This document shows positions 35,432 through 48,300 of a DNA stretch of 64,000 bases, piece by piece. Source of the DNA: Anastrepha obliqua (lineage: Eukaryota > Arthropoda > Insecta > Diptera > Tephritidae); the NCBI RefSeq assembly GCF_027943255.1, contig NC_072893.1:33068001-33132000 (forward strand), written 5' to 3'. Position 1 is the stretch's first letter, and each line of letters starts with the position of its first letter. A program made the position numbers and the translations under genes. The notes beneath the pieces were generated by a model. It was not told the DNA's origin. It saw nothing but the letters and a program-made list of their open reading frames with translations, and searched no databases.

Positions 35432-36234
35432 AGTAAAGTCGGGTATTGTGGGCATCATTTTACCTTGATATTAATTTCTGCCAAAATAATCGTAATGAAA
35501 AAGCGATCTTTTGTTTTTCTTTCTAACAGATATTGAATTATCTTTACATTTTATTGCAAAATATACACTAATATAATCGTTTTTGTCGGATAATATAGAA
35601 AAACTGAAACCACCTTAAAAGTTGATTAAAAGAAAAATGGTGGATAATGTGGCCCAGGGTATTCGGGTAAAGTAGGCCACTAGAAAAAATCACCAAAAAC
35701 TATTGTAAGAGTTGATAATAAATCAATAAATTTAGTTATACATTCTTTTATTTTAATTAATGACCTCCTTGGTTGACTATTTCAAAAAAAATTATTAAAC
35801 ATAGGTAAATATAAATTCTCATTCTGTATAGCAGATGGTGGAAATTTGTGTTTCTCATACTCTTGCTCAAGTAACTCGAAAAACATCTTTTGTAAAACCC
35901 ATTGCTCTATTAAAAAACGTTCCCGTTGGAGTGCGAAAACTAAGCTCATTTTTTGTGCCTGCGCAGGAATTCATGCAGCCAACTTTTCCCTGCAAATGGC
36001 GTCATTACTATTATATTACACGCCACTGAAAAAAAAATCGACTGCACTTCACAAAATATTTTGATCCACTGGTCATCAGTAAAGAGTCCAATTTAAAAAG
36101 CGAGCAGCGTAAAACATCCGTTATATGAATTTTGAAGTTCATAAGCAATTTTTCTAGTGCATGTTCGTTATTATCAAAAATACAGACGTTGACCACATTA
36201 CCCGAATAGCCCACAATGCCCGATTTTACTCTCC
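35432..36234 (-). mobile_element. Pogo/jerky-like DNA transposon derivative with TIRs
   Basis: About 25 bp inverted ends: left AGAGTAAAGTCGGGTATTGT, right reverse complement AGAGTAAAATCGGGCATTGT. On the minus strand (about 35830-36020) broken frames give 'FAGKSWLHEFLRRHKK' and 'LSFRTPTGTFFNRAMGFTKD', the CENP-B-like helix-turn-helix block of pogo-superfamily transposases (AGxxWLxxFLxRHPxLSLRxPExTSxARAxGFNK). No DDE catalytic domain remains. Internal GGGTAAAGTAGGCC and GGGTAATGTGG motifs repeat the end sequence and may be sub-terminal binding sites. Confidence 0.68.
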
Positions 36235-36665
36235 TAATAAACAATTTATAAAATTTTTTTATATTTATTTTATCCCTTTTTTTATATTTATTATTATCCC
36301 TTCTAAAAACAGTGCATTTCTTTTAGCGCATTTTTGGCGCTGCTGGACGTATGTAATCCCTTAATTCGCTTTCAAATCATATCCACTAAGCCTTACTTCA
36401 AAATTTATTAAATAAATTCCTTAACTATTGTAGATTTTAAGTGTTATTTAATATAAATCATAAATTAAAAAAAAGGATAACTTTGGGTAAACATGAAACT
36501 TCTCCGCTCTATGGGAATGGCAAAACACCTCTTTTTAAGGTTGGGTAAATTTTTAGATAATTTCTTCAAATGTGTCTTATATGAGCTATGCTCCTTTAAA
36601 ATCCTTTAAATACAACTAAAAATATTGCAATTTCATTCATGCTATAAAAAATGTTGGCTTTTATA

Positions 36666-37897
36666 TTAGGTGCGCAACTAAGTTCTCGCTGTTTGTCAAT
36701 AGATTCCGCCAGCAGTGTATGCTAGTCAATTCTAACATAACCTAAACGTCATAAACCAAGCTTAGACATATGGTAAACAAACTGCTTCGACACATCAGTG
36801 ATTTTGTTTTGATATCATATACTTTTGATTTTGTGAAAATGTCTGATTTTGTGCCGAATAATTGGCATTTGCGGGAAGTGTTGATTTTTTGCTTTCATTC
36901 GAAAAAAAACGGCGTCTGAAGCATGTCGGGAGCTACAAAAAGTTTATGAAGATGCTGCTTTAAGTGAAACAACGTGCCGTGATTGATTCCGTCGTTTCAA
37001 CGACGGTGATTTTAATGTTGACGCCCGTCCGCCTGAAGGAATACCAAAAACCTTCGACGACGCCTTCAAACGCAAGAAGAGCTTGCTTCAGTATTAGGAG
37101 TTACCCGCCAATCCATTTCCAAGCGATTGCATGCTTTGGGAATGATTCAGAAACAGGGGACTTGAGTTCCTTATGAGTTAAAACCAAGGGATGGATGTTG
37201 AACGTCGTTTGCTCGGCTGTGAACAACTGCTCCAGCGGTAAAACAGGAAAGGTTTTCTTCATCGCATCGTGACGGGTGATGAAAATGAATTCCTTACAGC
37301 AATCCAAAGGAAAGAAAGTCATGGGGACTGCCCGATCATGCTTCTACGTCGTCGCCTCAGCCGAATATTCACGCTGCGAAGGTTATGCTATGTATTTGGT
37401 AGGACCAAGTTGGTGTTATTTATTATAAACTGTTAAAACCAATCTATACCATCGCTCGACTTCAATTGATGCGATTGAGCCGAGCACTGCGCGAGAAGCG
37501 GCCGCAATACGCGGAGATTCATGCAAAAGTGATTCTACAGCATGACAACGCTTGACCTCACGTTGCCGAGCCCGTTAAAACCTACCTGGAAACACTGAAA
37601 TGGGAAATCCTACGCCACCCGCCATATTCTCCAGATATTGCGCCGTATGATTATCACCTGTTCCGATCGATGACAGTTCCATTCATATGAAGACTTCGAA
37701 AAATGTCTTGATCCGTGGATAGCTTCAAAAGATGAACAGTTTTACCGCGACGGTATACGAGATCTACCAGAAAGATGGGAAAAAGTATGATAGTAGTCAG
37801 CGATGGGCAATACTTTCAATGATTCACTTGTAACCATTTTTTCTGAAAAAGTTGTATGTTCATCAAAAAAACAGCGAGAACTTAGTTGCGCACCTAA
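36666..37897 (+). mobile_element. Mariner with identical 29 bp ends, dead ORF
   Basis: 1232 bp, flanked by TA. The 29 bp inverted ends are identical and begin TTAGGTGCGCAACTAAG. The transposase begins at about 36840 'MSDFVPNNWHLREVLIF'. A frameshift in the run of A near 36908 and a TGA where Trp of DWFRRF is expected disrupt it early. A ~30 bp deletion lies near 37060. Later blocks are '[16 protein letters not shown]' (first Asp), 'VILQHDNA*PHVAEPVKT' and 'SPDIAPYDYHLF' (third Asp). It is a sister of the 28907-30533 copy and lacks the foreign insertion. Confidence 0.92.
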
Positions 37898-39176
37898 TAG
37901 CTTTCAGCTTATTGAAACTTAATTTTGTTTTGCAAACTTTACGTTCCAATTACAGTTTTTCAATTCCGGTAAATTATATTTGGCTATTAAATTCTTGTTG
38001 AATTAAAGAACACAAAACCTCGGGACCAATCCGATTGACAACTTACATCGCTAATATTGGCATCCTTACTACCAAATCACACACGCATGCCGGTTAACTT
38101 GTCAGTATTGTATTTGTAGTTGCTACCTATAAATGACTTAGTTATAAGTTACAATAAATTACACACCAATACATATAACAATTTCAATACATTACGCCTA
38201 GTGCACACCTGGGGCAGTGCTTGAGAATTTGAATTTCAAAAGCTGCCAGCCTGTTAATCATTGCCGCTTTGCTTCTGTTTGCTATTTCTTATTTTTTTTA
38301 TATTTACTAATATAGTAGGTAGTGATTTTGGGGATTCATAATAATGCCGGCGGTAGTAGTTGTGATACAATACTCTTGCCACCATTCACTGAACTCATAA
38401 ATATTTACGTATGTACTTATGTGCTTATGTACTTATGTACTTATGCACTAATCATTAATATACTCGTAAGTTTCTCATTTGGCATTAACTATTCTGTACA
38501 TTGTTACTTCATTGCTTCCAGCAACCCGTTAAATGTCTCTCTTATTCAATTGCTAACAAACGTACTTAGCAATAGTCGTTACTTATCATTTATTATTACA
38601 ATATTAGTAGTGGTATTAGTATGCATTAGTTTAGTAGTTGTTAGTTCGTTTTAATAGTAGTAGTAATTTATAATATTATAATAACTTACGTCTTTAGTTG
38701 CTATTTCTGTTGTAGTGCGTTTCGGAATTATAGGCCCGCCTTTGCTGGAATGCGCGCCACTCTTTACTGCTGCGTTTCGCTTCTGCTTTATTATTCAATG
38801 TTCTTATTTAATTTTTTTTTGTATTTTAACATTTAGTTTTATTTTTATTTTTATTTGAATTTTTTTTTTTTAATTTTATTTTTATTTTCATTTTTATTCT
38901 CAGTTTCACTTAAATTTTTAATTTTTTTTTTAGCTTTTAGTTTTACTTTTATTTTTATTTAATTTTACTTTTTATTTTATTTTAATTTTTATTTTCATTT
39001 TCATTTAAATTTTTTTCTAACTTTTATTTTTACTTTTAACAAGTTTTTTATAGCATTTATTATCTCTTAACTCTAATTTTTATTTAACTTTTTTTTTAAC
39101 TCGCTTTGTTATTAGCTTTGTTGTTTTATTATTCCTTGTTTTGCTGTTGCTTTTGTTTTTTCTTTGCAATTTGTTT
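37898..39176 (-). other. Probable 3' UTR and downstream flank of the receptor gene
   Basis: Directly downstream of the nAChR stop on the minus strand. It is extremely A-rich on that strand (AAATAAAAATAAAA-like, 38810-39070) and free of recognisable transposons. The first AATAAA on the minus strand lies about 46 bp after the stop (39125-39130), with many more further down, so the true polyadenylation site cannot be chosen from sequence. A tandem ACTTATGT-like array occupies 38408-38447. Confidence 0.45.
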
Positions 39177-39377
39177 TTATAACACAGGTTTGGCAATGCT
39201 CGGTTTCGCTGTTGTCGTTGCAATTTCCGACAATTTAATATCGATTGGTACGCGCGTATCGTATAACGTTGGCGCCTGCAATATTATCCCGGCTGTACCA
39301 ACGACAACGGCTATTGTGAATAACCATAAGAATAGACGATCCAATACCATGGCCACGTACTTCCAATCTTCTTTGAC
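39177..39377 (-). CDS. nAChRalpha3: nAChR terminal exon: TM4, C-terminus, stop
   Basis: Follows an acceptor GCGCGCGACAG. It codes 66 residues: '[20 protein letters not shown]', then the rest of TM4 '[16 protein letters not shown]', then '[15 protein letters not shown]' and a short tail to the stop. This is the conserved end of insect nAChR alpha subunits. The phase is 0, continuing '...EESTR' of the upstream exon 18.8 kb away. Confidence 0.93.
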   Translation of the reverse strand, partial: VKEDWKYVAMVLDRLFLWLFTIAVVVGTAGIILQAPTLYDTRVPIDIKLSEIATTTAKPSIAKPVL

Positions 39378-42300
39378 CTGTCGCGCGCAAAAGAGAAAGA
39401 AAACATATGAGAAAATGGGGAAAATACGTGAAAATAGAAATTGTTGGCCAAATTTTAGAGTAAACAACATCAAAAAAGGGGTAAGAATAAATGACACAAA
39501 AGTCTGTATTGAATATGGAAAACATTGTGCACACGTAGGGTAGTACGTAAAAAGTTCATGTACTGTATACGAGTATTTATTACGACACACCCAGAATTGC
39601 GCTATAATGAAAATTTCAGGTACTTCCTTCCAAAACATACATATTTTTAAACAGTATTCATATACCTATGAATGAGCCTTGTTTTTTTTTCAATTTCAAA
39701 CGTTTATTAACAAAAAATGGTTACAAATTTAACCTTCAAAATAATAGCCATCGCTAGCGACACATTTTTCCCATCTCTCAGGCAATTTGTGGATGCCGCG
39801 CCAAAAAAATTGGGCATATTTGGCCGCAAACCAATGAGCCATTTTTTGGCTTCTTCGTGAGAATTGAAGCGCTGCTCGGAAAGTGCGTGGCTCATCGATG
39901 CAAACAAATGATAATCGGAAGGCGCCAAGTCTGGTGAGTAAGCCACATGCACCAGCGGTTCCCAATCGTACGGCTTCACCAATTCCCGAGTCGCTCTTGT
40001 TCGATATGGCGATGCATTGTCGCATTGTCAGTTCATGCGATACCCATTTTTCATGCTCATGTTTTTCAAACGTTTGGAAATGGTTTTTTGGGTCACTCCC
40101 AACTGCTCAGCAATCATTTCTTGCGTTTGACCATCATCTTCATCCAACAATGCTTGCAATTCGACGTCCTCAAACTTTTTCGGTGACCGGCCACGGTCCT
40201 CGTTCTCCACGCTAAAATTACCACTTCGGAATTTTTCAAACCACCTGAAGCAGTGTGCTCTACTTAGAGCATGTCCACCATAAGCTTCTATAAACATTTG
40301 ATGAGCTTGAGAAGCGTTTTTCTTCAATTGAAACAGAAAATCAACGATGCCCGCAAATCGTAGTTTGAAGGCATGAAACTCGACATTTTTAAGAACGACA
40401 AAAATGCATTGTTGTATGAAACGTAACAAACAATGAACTGAATATTGTTGATAGATGACAGACGAAAAAATCAAGACATTTGGGAAGGTTTAAAAATACT
40501 CCTAGCGACATCTATGGACTAATAGCTAAAACTCTATTTCATAGGTATATATCGTTTTCAAAACAATGCTCAGTTAAAAGAGTGATAGACTATACTATAA
40601 AAATATATTTTTATTTATTTTATGCAACACTCAATTTCGAGATATTAAGATTTATATGGAATAAGTTTGGGAATATTCTTCAAAATTCAAAATTATTTGC
40701 AAATATACAAATTTATTTCGAAAATATTATATATATAATAATAAGTTCCTATAAACTTTTTTAATGACAACATCGGAGATTAACGATTCCCTTCAATATA
40801 TTGGGTTGCCAACTAAGTAATTGCGGATTTTACTCATAGATGGCTTCAGTTGAATTTTTAGGTTTGCAAATGTGAAACCCATTTTGTGATTTGATAGTTG
40901 GTGATTCAGCGGTCAATCAGTAAACAGTTTTTTGATCGGTTGCGTAGTTTTCGTTTGGCGTTCGTTGAAAAATGGAAAATCAAAGGGATCATTTTCGTTA
41001 TAAAGGGTGGTTAAATTTTAAGGGCCGATGTTGAATGTGAACCAATCCTAAACGTCAAGTTTTTTCTATATTTAATTTGACATTTTTCAATTTCAGACTA
41101 ATTCAATTTGAACTATAGAAAGATATATAATCAAACAATGCGTTAAAGTTATTCATGCTTATTATGAAAACGGGCGTTCAAATCAAAATGCATACGCACA
41201 CTTCGTGACCTCACATTTTCACCTCAGTGGATTCGTCAATAAGCAGAATTGCCGCATTTGGGCGAATGATAATCCAAGAGTGATTGCCGGAAAACCAATG
41301 CACCCACAAAGAGTGACTGTTTGGAGTGGTATATGGGCAGACGCCATCGGATGGAGGTGTGCCGCCGAGACCGCGGCGGCCAGTTGGTCGATATTTTGTT
41401 CCATACATAATTGTGCCATACCAGTATTATCATGATAAGGAGAAATAACAATAATTTCTTAAAAAAAGTATATTTTATTCAAAATCAACACCGAGCCTGA
41501 AACTTAACCACCGTTTACATTCACAGCTCGACCTGTGGCTTGAGTCCCCATTATATACTGAACATATATTTGCAGGAGTAAAAGGCTATTCTGGCCTTCT
41601 TTACCCGATTTTCAATGTGTAGCTTCCAATGAAGTTTGGGGTCAAGTATCATCCCAAGATATCTAACTTCCGATAAGAGTGGGATAACGCGGTTGTTTAA
41701 TTGGAAAGTCGAAAGTGTAGAGGTTTATATTTTCTGGTAAATAACACCAGCTTCGTTTTGCCAGAGTTGACTCGGAAGCCGCAAGTGGCAGCCCAGCGAC
41801 TGAGTTCTTACGAATGGTAGTCGGAGTACAACTTCTTCGGCTACGGCGACCGATATGATTATTGCCTAAAAAGAAATCTTCCTGAACAAATAATATAATA
41901 TTTTGACTGGATGGATATGCTACAGGAGTCTAGAATAAAAAAAATAAAATAAATAAATAAATTTACATATTCGCAAAAACTCGTTTTTTTCACAACTAGC
42001 TACATTCATACATGTACTGCTATATTTTCTTAGTATTTACACCATTTTTGGCATTATTTTCGGTTCATATATAAATATAGTACACAGCTGCGTCCGCCGT
42101 AGCCGAATGGGTTGGTGCGGGACTAGCATTCGGAATTCACAGAGAGAACGTAGGTTCGAATCTCGGTGAAACACCAAATTAAGGAAAACATTTTTCTAAT
42201 AGCGGTCGCCCCTCGGCAGGCAATGGCAAACCTCCGAGTGTATTTCTGCCATGAAAAAGCTCCTCATAAAAATATCTGCCATTCGGAGTCGGCTTGAAAC

Positions 42301-45300
42301 TATAGGTCCCTCCATTTGTGGAACAACATCAAGACGCACACCACAAATAGGAGGAGGAGCTCGGCCAAACACCCAAAAAGGGTGTACGCGACAATTATAT
42401 ATACCTTCTGCTCAAATATGAACGAGACGTTATCAATAAACACACTCGACCTTGACTTGTTTACAGTAGCACAGAAAACAAACTATGTGACATATCACGC
42501 TGAAATTTTCCATGTAAGCTTATAACAGTCCTTCCAAAAAACAAAAAAATTATTTTTGCCATATGTCATCCGCGGACCGTTTTATTGATAACGTCTCGTT
42601 CATATTTGAGTAGAAGGTATGTATACATATATATACAGGTTTTGATACAATCAAAAATATCTGAAAACTATTTTTTTTTGTTAATTATTATTTTTATGTT
42701 TCATTATGCATTTGATTTTCTCCGAAACTGTGTCTGTAAGGGTTCAGCGATTAATCTAAAGTATTCATTCCTGACTCACAACTGAGTTAAAATGCATAAT
42801 TCTTTCATTAAATGTAGAAACGATTTCATTTCTGTTAAATATGAACTGGTATTTGTGTCCAGTACTGGATTGACGCTTTCGAGAACTTCCTCTGCTCTGT
42901 TGTGAGCGTATGCTACAATTTTCACCCGCACTTCCTATAACATGCACACAAAATTTGTGTTTTGGACTTCTTCTACATGCAAAGTAAATATTTTGTCGTT
43001 CAAAATTAAAACTCAACCCCTTCCGAATGAAGCCAAAAAATTCAGTACAATTAATAAATTTATCAAAGTTTCTTTGCATATGCCCAGCAGAATTGCGAGA
43101 ATTGATAAAGTAGGAAAAAATAATCTATTTAAAGCAATAAAATGTAGCGTACAACCTCGCTGATGGTGGAAGAAATTGAAAGGGCAAAGTTAATAATATA
43201 TTCATTTTACTTTTTGTGATTACTTGTGAAACAACAAACTAAGCAACAAAGTTGGCAACAACGATGTCCCTCAGCTTTTGAAGTATTTGCGGTCATCACT
43301 TAAGTGCTGCAGCATATTAGGATTGCCTTCCGATGCTGCACAGTGTGCTACTTTCAGCGGAGTGTTGGTCGAAAATTGTAATAATAGAGGTAATTTTAAT
43401 TTAGAAGAAGTGCTAAAAGACATTTTTTTAAGACTTTCTGAACCGAAATAAGTGTACGTTTAATAATCTGTTTAAAAGAAAGTTTTAATTTGGCGATATT
43501 TATCGATATTTTTTTTAAATTCCTATCGAAATAGTAATAAAATAGTAATAAAAGATCTTCATGGCAACGAATATGTCTTTTCTGTCACTTCTTCTAATTC
43601 TAGTACGACTTTTCATAAGCCGAGTTCAGAAATGCTTCCCCTCAATCGTTTTAAAATGATTTCACCAAAATTTTAAATAACGCTCAATATCTATCCAGTT
43701 GTGGCATTAAAATTAACAACAGTCTCCCTGATGCTCACCTGATAATCTTTTATTATCATTTTCTTAACCTTTTCGATACTCTTCTTAGTCGCTGTGTTGG
43801 ATGGACAACCGGAGCGAGACGAATCGTCAATCACAGTACGTCTTGCTTTAAATTATGTCTAGCGCTCGTTCGTTTGTGTAGACTGTTTTTACAATTAAAG
43901 TTTCAATTACTTTTTCTTTATTGCAATTCGACCAATTTTTAAAAAACGTTACACCTTTTAAGGTTTCGCACTACAATTGAAGAGGGGGGATGGCACAAAG
44001 GCATGAAGTCTGGCCATAGAACTTTTCACATCTATACAGATGGCTCTAAAACTTTAGACGGAGCGGGTATTTACTGCTCAAAACTAGGAATAAGGCAGCC
44101 TATCAAGCTGCCAGACCGTATTTTCCAAGCGGAAGTTTTTGCTGTGGGGAAAGCCGCAGAGCTAGTTTACACTAGAACAAGATGGTCTGGAGGACGTCTC
44201 AAAAGCGGATCTCCCAGCTCTGCTTAAATTCGCCAAAAGCGCTGACTTCCTACATGATGTCTACTTTCGGTATTCATAGAGGTCGGTCTCCATCTGGTAT
44301 CGCTAGAGACCAAAAGGGCTATGCGTGGCTTATTGCCAACCAGGCTAACCTAACCTAACCTTACACTTTTTAATTAGAATTAAAAACAATTTAGCTATGA
44401 AACTTTACAGCCTATTCATAGCTCAAAATTCGCGTAGGTTTTTGTTTGTTAAAAAAATATGTCCTGCATTCATTACATTATGGAAAAAATGAGCAGTACC
44501 TTCAGCCAACAAAAAAAAAAAATTAAAAATTAATGGGATATATGAACCACTACAAATTTGGACTCAATTTTTATTTTATATACTTATAATTGGCGCTTAT
44601 ACCCGTTTTGGGTGTTTGGCCGAGTTCCTTCTCCTATTTTTGGCGTGCGTCTTGATGTTGTTCTACAAATGAAGGAACGTATAGTTTTAAGCCTACTTCG
44701 AAATGCACTCCTAGGTTTGTATGGTGCTCCAATCTAGGCGAATAAAACGGATCATGTATCATACTTTCGAGGTTTACAGTCTACCTACCGGTTGTGCGCA
44801 CTACGCGTATGTAGCGCATTTAAAACGGTGTCCAACGATGCAGCCTTAGCAATATCTGGCATGTACCCGCTAGACATATTAGCAATGGAAACTGCCCTAA
44901 TAGCGAGAGATAACAGCGACCTATAAGTCCGTCTACTCGGGCCGCGTTACGAGATAATTGCATCGACGAGTGGCAAACTAGGTGGGACAACTCGAACAAA
45001 GGGCGTTGGATGCACAGATGCATTCCTAACCTAAAGCTTTGGTTAAAGAGGCCACATGGAGAAGTGGACTTTTACCTGACCCAGTTTTTGAGTGGACATA
45101 GATGCCTCAAAGCATATCTATATAGGTTTAACCACGACGACAATCCTTATTGCGACTACTGCGATGGAAACATTTTAGAGGACGTTCGTCACATATTCTT
45201 CCCATGCTCGCGCTTCCGTTCTGCAAAAGAAATACTCTATAGAACCTTTGGAGAACCTTCTTCGCCGAAAACATTCGTACATCACATGCTGCGCTCGAAG

Positions 45301-48300
45301 GAACAGTGGAATGCGGCATGCGACTTAGTGGCCGAGATTATGAAAGAGATGAGGCGTCTGAAAAGACTGCGACACAGCAGCGGCGACTAATCGCCTTCCC
45401 TCCCCGCGAAATAATACTTGACGGTTGTCCCGCGGCGAGAGGTGATGGAGAGAAACAGGCTCAGCCTGGTTTCAGAAGGCCACTTGAGGGTAGCGCGCTA
45501 CCACAACGCCTATGAAAAAAAGACGCGTAGGTTTGCCATTGCCTGCTGAGGGCTGATCGCTATTAAAAAAAAAACTATTTCTATCTTTTAGGTGTTTCGT
45601 GCATAGAGACTCGTTTTTCCGAATGATTGTCATAAACATTTATTTAGTTTTATAAACATTTAGACTACTCAAAAGGGGAGTCATATATTAAAGAAGATAT
45701 GCGGCTAGCTCATATTACGACAATTTTCAAAGCAAGATGTGGTTTACTGAAGCCAAATGCAACTATGTATGGAAATGCTCAGAAAATATGCACCCTCTGC
45801 AATTTAAACGAGGAAGAAGATATGCAGTACTTCTTCGGAAGATGTCCGATACTAAATGAGATCAGAACAAAATACCTAAACACAGCGAAGCTAAATGAAG
45901 CAGAAGTAATAGATATACTTAATGGCCATAATTGGAAAAGACTAACTTGCTTTATATACTCAGCCTTACGATATAGAGAATTTCTTATTGCAGAGTTAAA
46001 TTTTTGATTACATAATATTTGAGCTGTGACAGACAACATTGTTATTGCCACAAATTTATTATTTCTTTCTTTATGTATTTATATATTTAAACGAATTATT
46101 GTAATGTAAGATGCAATATTTATAAATAAATAAAGAATTACTACTACTTACTAGTCTCGTATCAACCCATTCGGCTATGGCGACCGTCCGTATGGGCACT
46201 TTTTTGCACTAAAATTCAATGGACTATAAAATTGCATACCTGAAAATTTTCTACAAATTCTGAAGAAAAATTGAATGGATGCTTAAAGATTTTGTAGAAA
46301 GTTTAAAAGTTGAATTTAAGTACGAGGGGTTTGTCAAAGAATGAAATATATTTTTATAAAAAAAAAAAAAATAAAAATTAATTTTTGAAAAAAATAGAAA
46401 AGAAAATCAATATATGGTGAACTTATCATTACACTTCCGATGTTAGATTTTTGTGGGCTTGAAAACCTTAAAGCATTGATATTTTCATTTTTATTTAGTT
46501 AAATGCCGCAAAAAGGTTTTGCCTAAGTTCAAAGTCAACTACAATAAAATTTAAGCAGGTAAAGCCTGCGTTTATTAGAGTTTATCATGAATTATTCTGA
46601 TAACACCAAGTGAAATGTTTTCTTAGAGAATTAATTCCTCAAGTACTGAGTGAACTAATTAGTGAATCAATTACTGAATTTTAAAAATTTAACAAAATAT
46701 TTTTTAATATTTTATTATTTTTTTTTAAGATGCTGAAAAATTTTAATAAAATATCTCATTTAATATTTTGGAATAAACTGAGAGAAAACTGATTTTTAAG
46801 ACTTTCCATCCATGTGACCTTTTAGCATTTCACCCGGTAGTAATTTCAATAATTTCCAAACACTACCACTTCGTAATCTACGAAAAGCAAAAACAACAAA
46901 ACAAAAAAAATAAATCCGTGCTATTCAAAATAAGAATCCCGATTTTTTTTATATAAGGCGCCGCAAAATTATTCTGTTTTTGAATAATTTTTTATTGAGT
47001 AAAAAAAATAATTTTAAGTGAAGAAATGATCGACGTATGACACCATTTACAAAAATGATTTCGATTAATTTTGCGTCATCCTGCACTTTTACTTATATTT
47101 TTTTATTTATTTATTATTATTATTTTCATTTATAAATTATAAGAGCTACTATACTTTGCACTATAACTGAACTATTGCTTTTGTGCATTTATATTATATC
47201 TTCATTTGTTTGCTCGCTCGCCACTTCTACCACCACTCAAGCATTTCGATCATTTATTCGGTGCTCATCTGCTGTGCTCGTTTTCATTTGGCCAAAAGGC
47301 AGCTGAGCATATTTTGCAGCAATGCTCGTAAAGCGCACTTTATATCCAGCGATTCTTGCATTTATCCAACTATGCATTGCATTCATTCATCCAATCATTC
47401 AATCATTCATTATGGCAAACAAATAACTTTCAATCCATCCAAATAGTATTTAAGACACCAAAGCATTGCTAGCACCACTCAATGCAGTCGCTATAATATG
47501 GATGTATGTATGTACGAATGGACACATATTTGTTTATTGTATCCCTACAGGAAAATCCACTAATACCGAATTGATTCGCTTCTGGTGAAATTAGCTTCGA
47601 GACTAGGTCGTATTCCGTTTCCTTTCCATGTAAGAAGCTGTTGAATTTTACAGGGTAATTACCTAGGAAGTATTAATTGTCCTTACCGAAATCGATGGCC
47701 CTCTGATTATATATACAGATGGTTCAAAACAAGACGGTAAAGTGGGATTTGGAATCTTTTCCAATTCCCCTCACATGAATCTATCATTTCGATTACCCGA
47801 CTACTGTAGAGTATTCCAAGTGGAAGTATGCGCTATCTGGTATGCTGCGAAAACTCTCTTAGAAAATAGAACATCACTAGAGGATATCCGCTTTTTCACC
47901 GACAGTCAAGCGGCCGTTCGAGCACTCAGCTCCTCTTATACCCACTCAGATGTGGTTCGATCCTGTCTCTTATCTCTTAACGAGATAAGTGTTCAGAATT
48001 CTGTCCAAGTTATCTGGATACCGGGTCACAGTGGATTCGAAGGTTACTGCAAAGCTGACAAGCTTGCAAGAGCTGGAGCTGCGCAATTAAATGTTAGTAA
48101 CTTACCCACAATCCACATTCCGCTTTCAACATGTAAAATGATCATTGATCGAGAATTTCACAGCATTGCTGATCGGAGGTGGCGAGTGGAAACTACTTGC
48201 GTTACGACCAGACAAATCTGACCATCCTACAATCTGAAACAGACAAAAACCCTTATAAGTCTTTCGAAACACGAACTAAGGCATATAATAGGTCACTGCC

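Noticed and set aside
38322..38654. 110-codon ORF as a gene
   Set aside because: It reads through ACTTATGT tandem repeats and AT-rich receptor 3' flank; hydrophobic only because of T-rich DNA.
42093..42170. True tRNA gene at the SINE head
   Set aside because: It has A- and B-box-like motifs but no foldable acceptor/anticodon arms I can pair, and it continues into the SINE body.
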